64,000 nt of DNA from Arthrobacter sp. M2012083 (GTDB taxonomy: Bacteria; Actinomycetota; Actinomycetes; Actinomycetales; Micrococcaceae). The stretch is taken from the NCBI RefSeq assembly GCF_000281065.1, contig NZ_AKKK01000005.1:62001-126000 (forward strand), written 5' to 3'. The notes beneath the pieces were generated by a model, which was not told the DNA's origin, made no database searches, and worked only from the letters and a program-made list of their open reading frames with translations. The translations under genes and the position numbers were made by a program. Numbering within the stretch: the stretch's first letter is position 1; each line of letters starts with the position of its first letter. Below, piece by piece: positions 58,219 to 64,000 of this stretch.

Positions 58219-59292
58219 TCAGTACGGATAGGCCGCCAGCCACACGGCAACGTCACGGTAGGCCTGTTGGCGGACTGTTCGCCGTGACAGAAACACGTCG
58301 TGCAGGGCGCCGGGATAGCGGAAAACGGCAGTCCTCCGGGCAAGTCCAAGCGCCCGCCGCGACGTTTCTTCAACGTCGATGACGGCATCGGCACGCATGA
58401 GGTCGGCAGTCCATTCGGCCTGGATCCTGGTCCTCCCGGACAAAAGCACCAGCACCGGGGCGTCTATGTTGAGCTTGCGCTCCACTGCGGCGTGGCCCGC
58501 CAGAACTGCTTTTGTCCATCCGGCCCGGATAGGGAACGAAGCCCGCGGACGCCATACCGGATCCAGCATCCACTCGCCATGCGCCTCGTTGCTGACACTT
58601 TCCCAATATGCAGGCATTTCCGGGAACCTGAAAGGACGTTTTGGATCGGTCCGGGCAAAGGGTTCCACCAGATGCATGGCGATACTTCGGACGAGGCTGC
58701 TTCCCTGCAGTTCCAACCATGGAGAATTCAGGACCAACGTTCCCACCCGACCGGGATTACGGTCGGCCCAAAGGGCCGCGATCAAGCCGCCCAAGGAATG
58801 GGCGAGCAGGTGGATAGTGGGAGGCATCGCGTTATTGGTCCGTGTGGCTACATCCCGTTCGATCTCACGAAATGCTGCGGCGAGGTCTTCGTCGTAAACG
58901 CCAAGATCGGATGTGTAGCCGGGTGTCTGACCCGGTAGCAGGCTGCGGCCGAATTTCCGGAGGTCCAGGGCATAGAAGTGAAATCCCGACGCCGTGAGGT
59001 ACTCGGCCAGTTCCGTCTGTAGAAAGTAGTCCGCCCAGCCGTGCAGGTAGAGGACCACCTTCGGGGCTCCGCCGGGATCAGATGGGGCTGGGCGTCGTCT
59101 GCGCCTGCTAAAGGAAGCCAGGAAGTCAAGCACGCCCTGCTCTGACGGATGGGCCGTGGGCGGGGCATGCCTGATGAGGGTTGCCTTTACTGGCCCCTCA
59201 TCGTCGGCCGTCAAGGGCAAATCCCTGCGCTCGTAGCCTTGGCCAAGGACGTCGGGCTGCCATAGTGAAACCGACTCCTCCGTGCTTGTCAT
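58219..59292 (-). CDS. Alpha/beta hydrolase (lysophospholipase-like), first paralogue
   Basis: 357 aa from ATG 59292. Serine-hydrolase fold: YLHGWADYFLQTELAEYL, DLRKFGRSL, nucleophile in AHSLGG, then NSPWLELQGSSLVR and the C-terminal [18 protein letters not shown] with the catalytic His. No signal peptide. It resembles monoacylglycerol lipase-type enzymes, substrate unknown. The next gene upstream in the operon, 27 bases away, is a clear paralogue. Confidence 0.82.
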   Translation of the reverse strand: MTSTEESVSLWQPDVLGQGYERRDLPLTADDEGPVKATLIRHAPPTAHPSEQGVLDFLASFSRRRRRPAPSDPGGAPKVVLYLHGWADYFLQTELAEYLTASGFHFYALDLRKFGRSLLPGQTPGYTSDLGVYDEDLAAAFREIERDVATRTNNAMPPTIHLLAHSLGGLIAALWADRNPGRVGTLVLNSPWLELQGSSLVRSIAMHLVEPFARTDPKRPFRFPEMPAYWESVSNEAHGEWMLDPVWRPRASFPIRAGWTKAVLAGHAAVERKLNIDAPVLVLLSGRTRIQAEWTADLMRADAVIDVEETSRRALGLARRTAVFRYPGALHDVFLSRRTVRQQAYRDVAVWLAAYPY

Positions 59293-59319
59293 GCGTCCCC
59301 TTCCCGCCGCCGATCCGGC

Positions 59320-60315
59320 TCATTGTTTGTCCATAAATCCGTTGACCCACCGGGCCAGCCGTGAATAGGCGTCCTTCCTCACGGCAGGAGCTGAAAGGAA
59401 GACGTCATGGAGGGCTCCGTCGATGCGTTCCAAGGTAACGGTCCGGCCCAGGGCCATCGCCCGCAGTGCGATGACGCTGACGTCCAGGACGGCGTCCGAT
59501 CGGCGCATCGACTCCTGCCAGACCATGCCATTGGCGCTGGTGGTGGAAGTCAGCACAAGGACAGGCATCTCCAGCTTCAAGCCACGGGCAACTTGAGAAT
59601 GGCCAGCGAACACAGCGCTCAACCAACCTGCCCGGACGGGGAAAGCGAGCGGGGGCCGATAGTTCTCATCCAGGGTCCATTCCCCTTCAGCAGTGCTGCT
59701 GATGCTCCGGAAGTAGAAGCCCCGCTCCGGCAACCTCAAAACCATCTCCGGGCGGATCTTTGCGATCGGCGACACCATGGCTTGCGCGGCGCGGCGCACC
59801 AATGAACTACCGTGCATCTCCAGCCATGGACTATCGAGAATCAGGTATTGGATGTCGTCCGGGTGGCGGCTGGCCCAAAGCGCTGCAACCAGTCCTCCGG
59901 TTGAATGTCCCATCAGGGTCAGGCTTCCGGATGAGGAGGCAGCGTGATCGTGGCCAATGATTTCGATGGCCTTCTCAATCTCGCCATCGTAGTCGCCCAG
60001 GTCGGCCACGTAGCCACCGGGCATATCGGCCTGTAGGCTCCGGCCGTGGTTGTGCATATCCAAGGCGTAGAAGTCATAACCTTGCTGTGCCCAGAAGTGG
60101 GCCAGCTCAGTATTGAAGAAGTAATCACTCCAACCGTGCAGGAAAAGTACGGCACCGTGGCGCTTCGGAGCTGGGTAGGTGTCATTGTCAATTTGGTCCT
60201 TGGGCTGGACCCTGTGCCGAATCAAGGTGGCGCGCCGCACCACGCCATCCGGCCCTGGGGCGTCAACCCTGCAGGATTGGAAGTCGGTTCCAAGGATGTC
60301 AGCCGTCCACTCCAT
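59320..60315 (-). CDS. Alpha/beta hydrolase (lysophospholipase-like), second paralogue
   Basis: 331 aa from ATG 60315. Same architecture as its neighbour: [27 protein letters not shown], nucleophile in [20 protein letters not shown], and the C-terminal [18 protein letters not shown]. Conserved landmark spacing shows tandem duplication followed by divergence. First gene of the leftward pair; a decayed dehydrogenase fragment ends ten bases upstream of its start. Confidence 0.82.
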   Translation of the reverse strand: MEWTADILGTDFQSCRVDAPGPDGVVRRATLIRHRVQPKDQIDNDTYPAPKRHGAVLFLHGWSDYFFNTELAHFWAQQGYDFYALDMHNHGRSLQADMPGGYVADLGDYDGEIEKAIEIIGHDHAASSSGSLTLMGHSTGGLVAALWASRHPDDIQYLILDSPWLEMHGSSLVRRAAQAMVSPIAKIRPEMVLRLPERGFYFRSISSTAEGEWTLDENYRPPLAFPVRAGWLSAVFAGHSQVARGLKLEMPVLVLTSTTSANGMVWQESMRRSDAVLDVSVIALRAMALGRTVTLERIDGALHDVFLSAPAVRKDAYSRLARWVNGFMDKQ

Positions 60316-60324
60316 GGCTTTAGC

Positions 60325-60396
60325 TTAGACACTGGCGGCGGCTTCCCGGCCCGCGGCCCTGCCGGTCAAGAGGCAGCCGCCGAGGAAAGTCGCTTT
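60325..60396 (-). pseudogene. C-terminal remnant of an FAD-binding dehydrogenase
   Basis: The minus strand reads [20 protein letters not shown] with three further codons and TAA. This resembles the conserved C-terminus of KstD-like FAD-binding dehydrogenases (TFLGGCLFSGRAAGRAAA). Upstream the reading frame is short, with a TAG in frame within about 100 bases and no family-like sequence, so only the tail survives. It is probably what remains after deletion of a gene once ahead of the hydrolase pair. Confidence 0.45.
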
Positions 60397-60469
60397 CATC
60401 GTGGTCGAGCACAGCCACCGTCTTGCCGTCGGCAGCGACCCTTTGGCCTCCATGATCTGCGTCACGATT

Positions 60470-60499
60470 TGCCAGCGGCATGCCTACATGCCAGCGGCA
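60470..60499. repeat. Two 11-bp direct repeats upstream of pyrD
   Basis: TGCCAGCGGCA occurs at 60470-60480 and 60489-60499, a 19-bp period, starting 80 bases before the pyrD ATG. Function unknown; a helical-phase protein site is possible. Confidence 0.5.
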
Positions 60500-60549
60500 G
60501 GCTGGGTCACGGGTTTGGTGAGTTGTCAGTAAGCGGGAAAACTAGGACC

Positions 60550-61629
60550 ATGCGTGTTTACCCCACATTCTTCAAGTTGGCCTTCTCCTGGATGGATGCC
60601 GAGAAGGCCCACAAGATCGGCTTCCAAGGAATCCGGGCGGCCCACCGATCCGGTGCCGGGCGGATTCTCTCCAGGATTACCGCTCCTGATGCTTCCCTGC
60701 GGACGGAGGCGCTGGGGCTCACTTTTCCGTCACCGTTCGGCCTTGCAGCAGGCTTCGACAAGGAGGGTCACGGCATTGAAGCCTTGTCCGAGCTCGGATT
60801 CGGTCATGTGGAGGTGGGGACCATTACAGGCCAAGCGCAGCCGGGCAATGAAAAGCCCCGCCTGTTCCGTTTGATTGAGGACAAAGCGGTTATTAACCGC
60901 ATGGGATTCAACAACGACGGCGCCGCAGCAGTCGCTCCGAGACTCAAGTCAGCACGGGCCGCGTTGCAGCGGCAACACCCCGACGTCCGCCCGGTTATTG
61001 GAGTGAACATCGGCAAGACCAAGCTGGTTGAGCTCGACGACGCCACCGAGGACTACTTGGTGAGTGCACGTAGCCTGGCGCCGGCAGCCGACTACCTAGT
61101 GGTCAACGTTAGTTCTCCGAATACGCCGGGGCTGCGCTTGCTGCAGAATGTGGAGACGCTGCGTCCATTGCTGCGGGCTGTTGGCGATGCTGCCGACGAA
61201 GCCGCCGGCCGGCATGTTCCCCTTCTGGTCAAGATCGCGCCGGACCTCTCCGATGAGGATGTCGACGACGTCGCGCGCCTTGCGCTGGACCTGAAGCTCG
61301 ATGGGATTATTGCCACTAACACCACGATTTCCCGTGATGGGCTCGTCTCTGACGCCGCGAAGGTGGAGTCCCTGGGTGCGGGCGGCTTGTCGGGAGCACC
61401 CCTGAAGCGGCGCTCCCTGGAAGTTTTGCGCAGGCTCAAGGACGCTGTGGGGGACCGGCTCGTGCTCGTTGCGGTAGGTGGAGTGGAGACGGCGCAGGAT
61501 GTTCAGGACCGCTTGGATGCTGGCGCGACTTTGGTGCAGGGATATACAGCCTTCCTCTATGAAGGACCGTTTTGGGCTTCGCGCATCAACAAGGGCCTCG
61601 TGAAACTTCGTCAGAGGGCAGGCCGCTGA
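60550..61629 (+). CDS. pyrD: Dihydroorotate dehydrogenase (quinone), class 2
   Basis: 359 aa from ATG 60550; the frame is open far upstream but runs antisense through the hydrolase gene. Membrane-associated flavoprotein oxidising dihydroorotate to orotate with quinone. N-terminal helical quinone-binding segment ([20 protein letters not shown]), FMN barrel with [24 protein letters not shown] carrying the catalytic serine, and [10 protein letters not shown]. Separated from the main pyr operon by about 51 kb; no PyrR loop was noticed before it. Confidence 0.95.
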   Translation: MRVYPTFFKLAFSWMDAEKAHKIGFQGIRAAHRSGAGRILSRITAPDASLRTEALGLTFPSPFGLAAGFDKEGHGIEALSELGFGHVEVGTITGQAQPGNEKPRLFRLIEDKAVINRMGFNNDGAAAVAPRLKSARAALQRQHPDVRPVIGVNIGKTKLVELDDATEDYLVSARSLAPAADYLVVNVSSPNTPGLRLLQNVETLRPLLRAVGDAADEAAGRHVPLLVKIAPDLSDEDVDDVARLALDLKLDGIIATNTTISRDGLVSDAAKVESLGAGGLSGAPLKRRSLEVLRRLKDAVGDRLVLVAVGGVETAQDVQDRLDAGATLVQGYTAFLYEGPFWASRINKGLVKLRQRAGR

Positions 61630-61639
61630 TACGGGTTAC

Positions 61640-61674
61640 AAAAAGACCCCGGACCAGTGGTCCGGGGTCTTTTT
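61640..61674. terminator. Bidirectional terminator between pyrD and DUF3043 gene
   Basis: AAAAAGACCCCGGACC (61640-61655) pairs perfectly with GGTCCGGGGTCTTTTT (61659-61674), three-base loop, A5 and T5 ends. Confidence 0.92.
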
Positions 61675-61709
61675 GAATGTAAGGGTTGGGGTGCCGGTGT
61701 TTTCGGCGC

Positions 61710-62303
61710 CTAGGCGGGGTACTGGCCGCGCTTTACCTGAGGTTTGGGAAGGCGGAGCTTGCGGAACTGGAGGGCACGCATGCACCCGTACCAGATGGAG
61801 CCCCGTTCCACTTCGCCGAACTTCTCGGTGAGACGCTTGCGAAGCTTGCGCGACAGGATGAAGACGTCCACAAAGACAGCGAGGAACATGATCCAGAACC
61901 CAATAAGGACGTAGCTGATGCCGGCGCTGGTGGGCGGAATGATCAAAGAAATTACGACGAACAGCAGTGCTCCGAACATGAGGTATTCGCCCAAGCTGAA
62001 GCGTGCGTCCACGTAGTCACGCGTGTAACGCTTTTGAGGTCCCTTGTCGCGAAGGGGGAGGAACCTCTCGTCACCCGTATCGAGGGCCTGCCGCATCTTC
62101 TGCCGCTGGTCCTGGATGGCTACCCTTTCCGCTGCCTTGGAGGCCTTACGGTCGTTGGGAACCAGAGGGCGCTTGCGGGCCGCTTCCTGGTCCTTCCGCT
62201 TGGGCGTTGGGGCGCCTTTTCCCGCACCGGACTCCGGTGCGGTGGCGTAGGCCTGATCTACTACTGATTGAGCGCTGGGCTCTTCCTTTTTGCGTCCGAA
62301 CAC
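61710..62303 (-). CDS. DUF3043 membrane protein
   Basis: 197 aa from GTG 62303; the frame is open to 62756 but that part is antisense to the peptidase. A charged N-terminal half (FGRKKEEPSAQS, KRKDQEAARKRP) leads to two membrane helices (about 112-150) and a short basic C-terminus. Matches the actinobacterial DUF3043 family, function unknown. TATTCT stands six bases before the start codon, suggesting leaderless transcription. Confidence 0.82.
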   Translation of the reverse strand: MFGRKKEEPSAQSVVDQAYATAPESGAGKGAPTPKRKDQEAARKRPLVPNDRKASKAAERVAIQDQRQKMRQALDTGDERFLPLRDKGPQKRYTRDYVDARFSLGEYLMFGALLFVVISLIIPPTSAGISYVLIGFWIMFLAVFVDVFILSRKLRKRLTEKFGEVERGSIWYGCMRALQFRKLRLPKPQVKRGQYPA

Positions 62304-62309
62304 CCATAC

Positions 62310-62315
62310 AGAATA
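62310..62315 (-). promoter_or_regulatory. Predicted -10 box of DUF3043 gene
   Basis: TATTCT on the minus strand, six bases then GTG 62303, placing +1 on the start codon. Confidence 0.45.
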
Positions 62316-62423
62316 CCCCTCAAGAAGGTGGCGCACGTTACCTGTCCGGTTGCTGGAGCCCTGTGCCCCGGCTTGAAGCCCGTGGCGGGGGTGCACTTGC
62401 GACGGCGGGAGAATCCCCGGCGG

Positions 62424-62429
62424 TAAAGT
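62424..62429 (+). promoter_or_regulatory. Predicted -10 box of M20 dipeptidase gene
   Basis: TAAAGT on the plus strand, seven bases then ATG 62437, so transcription would start at or one base before the start codon. No ribosome binding site precedes the ATG. Confidence 0.45.
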
Positions 62430-62436
62430 GTGGCCC

Positions 62437-63870
62437 ATGACTTCAGCACATGCGGAGATCCCGCAGAACAAGCAAGGGCACTCAGGCTCCACCCCAGTGG
62501 AGACATTGACCATGGCGGTCAACGACTCCTTCGATACGACACTCTCGTCACTTAAAGAACTGGTGGGTATCCCGGGGATTGCATGGCCAAGCTTTGATCC
62601 CCGGGAACTGGATCGAAGCGCCGACGCCGTGGCTACCTTGGTGAGGGAGGCCGGCATGGACGACGTCCGCATCCTTCGCTGCAACAAGTCCGACGGAACG
62701 CCCGGTGGTCCTGCCGTCGTCGCGCGTCGACCAGCCGCCAAAGGCAAGCCGACCATCCTGCTCTACGCGCACCATGACGTCCAGCCGCCAGGAGACGGAA
62801 GCCTCTGGGACTCTGAACCGTTTGTCGCCCAAGAGCGTGACGGTCGGTTGTACGGCCGGGGCGCCGCCGACGACAAAGCAGGAATCATGGCGCACCTTGC
62901 CGCATACAGTGCCGTTACTAAGGTCCTGGGGGAGGATTTCGGGCTCGGTGTGACCTTCTTCTTCGAGGGTGAGGAAGAAGCGGGGTCGCCCACGTTCCGG
63001 ACATTCCTGGAGGAGCACCAGGAACTTCTCCGGGCGGATGTGATTGTTGTTGCGGACTCCAGTAACTGGAAAGTGGGTGTTCCCGCCCTGACCACCAGCC
63101 TGCGTGGTTTGGTGGACGGAACCTTCGAGGTGCGTGTCCTGGAGCATGCCGTCCACTCGGGAATGTTCGGCGGCCCGGTGCTCGATGCCCCTACTCTCTT
63201 GTCGCGACTCATTGCCACACTTCATGACGACGACGGGAACGTGGCGGTTGCCGGCCTCGTGGGCCGGGATGAAGTGGACGTTGACCTCACCGAAGCGGAC
63301 TACCGTGCCGATGCTTCAGTGCTCGACGGCGTGAGGCTCGCCGGGAGCGGAACTATCGCCTCCCGCTTATGGACCAAACCTGCACTGTCCATCATCGGTA
63401 TGGACGTCCCGGCCGTGGATGTCGCCTCGAACACCCTCATACCTACGGCCCGTGCAAAATTCAGCATGCGGTTGGCTCCGGGCCAGGATCCCGAAGCAGC
63501 AATGGCTGCCCTTAAGCAGCACGTTGAAGCCAATGCGCCCTTTGGTGCAAAGGTGACGTTCACGCCGGGGGAGAGGGGCAATGCCTTTTCCACCGATACG
63601 ACTTCCGCTGCGGCGCGGGTGGCACTGTGGGCGCTGGGGGAGTCCTGGGGCGTCAAGCCCGTGGAAATGGGCATCGGAGGCTCCATTCCGTTCATCGCAG
63701 ACCTCTTGGAGATGTACCCGGACGTCCAGATCCTCGTGACAGGTGTGGAGGACCCCGATTCCCGCGCGCACAGTGCCAACGAATCGTTGCACATCGGAGA
63801 CTTCCAGCATGCCGTGTTGGCCGAAGCCCTGATGCTGGCCCGGCTCAACGCCGAGGGCTTGGTGGAGTAA
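62437..63870 (+). CDS. M20 family dipeptidase
   Basis: 477 aa from ATG 62437. Di-zinc metallopeptidase: ligands in LLYAHHDVQPPGD, GRGAADDKAG, the catalytic FEGEEEAGS pair and a C-terminal His in ESLHIGDFQHAV. A lid/dimerisation domain inserts at about 215-380 (HAVHSGMFGGPVLDAP). Resembles cytosolic non-specific dipeptidases, with probable roles in peptide recycling. Upstream context gives a leaderless promoter. Last complete gene in the window. Confidence 0.9.
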   Translation: MTSAHAEIPQNKQGHSGSTPVETLTMAVNDSFDTTLSSLKELVGIPGIAWPSFDPRELDRSADAVATLVREAGMDDVRILRCNKSDGTPGGPAVVARRPAAKGKPTILLYAHHDVQPPGDGSLWDSEPFVAQERDGRLYGRGAADDKAGIMAHLAAYSAVTKVLGEDFGLGVTFFFEGEEEAGSPTFRTFLEEHQELLRADVIVVADSSNWKVGVPALTTSLRGLVDGTFEVRVLEHAVHSGMFGGPVLDAPTLLSRLIATLHDDDGNVAVAGLVGRDEVDVDLTEADYRADASVLDGVRLAGSGTIASRLWTKPALSIIGMDVPAVDVASNTLIPTARAKFSMRLAPGQDPEAAMAALKQHVEANAPFGAKVTFTPGERGNAFSTDTTSAAARVALWALGESWGVKPVEMGIGGSIPFIADLLEMYPDVQILVTGVEDPDSRAHSANESLHIGDFQHAVLAEALMLARLNAEGLVE

Positions 63871-64000
63871 CGCCCCCCACGGCGCGCCGGGAACAACGAA
63901 ATGCTGTCTGTGGTTACGTCAGGAGTTATAGCTAAGTGTCTGCGCGACGTAGCATTGGTTATAACCCGTACGTAATTGGGTAAGGGCAGGCAGCGTTCCG

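Noticed and set aside
60046..60549. Long upstream extension of the pyrD frame
   Set aside because: It runs antisense through the hydrolase gene and its promoter; real DHODH proteins begin at the segment encoded from 60550.
63871..64000. A gene or structured RNA at the right edge
   Set aside because: Only promoter-like A/T-rich patches and a short GGTTATAACC palindrome are visible; no supported coding start occurs before the end.

Overview
The window reads as chromosomal DNA of a high-G+C actinobacterium. Gene order and protein character point to the family Micrococcaceae, most likely Arthrobacter or Paenarthrobacter; this is inferred from synteny and protein signatures, since no database search was possible. 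Genes are dense, many start with GTG or TTG, neighbours often overlap by 1-20 bases, and most transcription units end in perfect GC-rich hairpins. No rRNA, tRNA, CRISPR array, insertion sequence or prophage was seen.

Layout. (1) 1-15734: the 5' part of a PrsW-like membrane protease, then a long co-directional core run: pyrR-pyrB-pyrC-(PH-like membrane protein)-carA-carB-pyrF for UMP synthesis, then mihF-gmk-rpoZ-coaBC-metK-priA. A PyrR-binding RNA loop sits just before the pyrR ribosome binding site. (2) 15750-20038: an accessory aromatic-catabolism cassette (PadR-type repressor, Rieske oxygenase VanA, reductase VanB, aromatic-acid MFS transporter) with a dyad operator inside its promoter. 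(3) 20071-23061: leftward glycosyltransferase, alpha/beta hydrolase and aldo/keto reductase genes. (4) 23048-28572: a SorC-type regulator divergent from glpD, glpF and glpK (glycerol uptake and catabolism), closed by a 135-nt nested palindrome. (5) 28600-36876: leuS behind a short leucine leader peptide and an intrinsic terminator, degV, comEA-comEC, a small lipoprotein and holA. (6) 36903-44910: rpsT, an orphan PemK/MazF-like gene, lepA, hemW, DUF4870 and DUF3097 genes, then CIRCE-hrcA-dnaJ. (7) 44913-52523: rsmE, a GerMN lipoprotein, phoH-ybeY-CNNM transporter-era, and an LCP protein. (8) 52600-63870: M13 peptidase, leuA behind a leucine leader peptide and a pseudoknot, recO-uppS, two paralogous hydrolases, pyrD, a DUF3043 protein and an M20 dipeptidase.

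How it works together. The window holds every de novo UMP step except orotate phosphoribosyltransferase (pyrE), with pyrD unlinked near the right end. Leucine supply and use (leuA, leuS) are both preceded by leader peptides with three consecutive Leu codons that appear to start exactly at the transcription start. Glycerol genes lie beside a regulator of their own. The most interesting material is regulatory RNA: the PyrR loop, the leuS attenuator and the leuA pseudoknot. No wholly new multi-gene system was evident.
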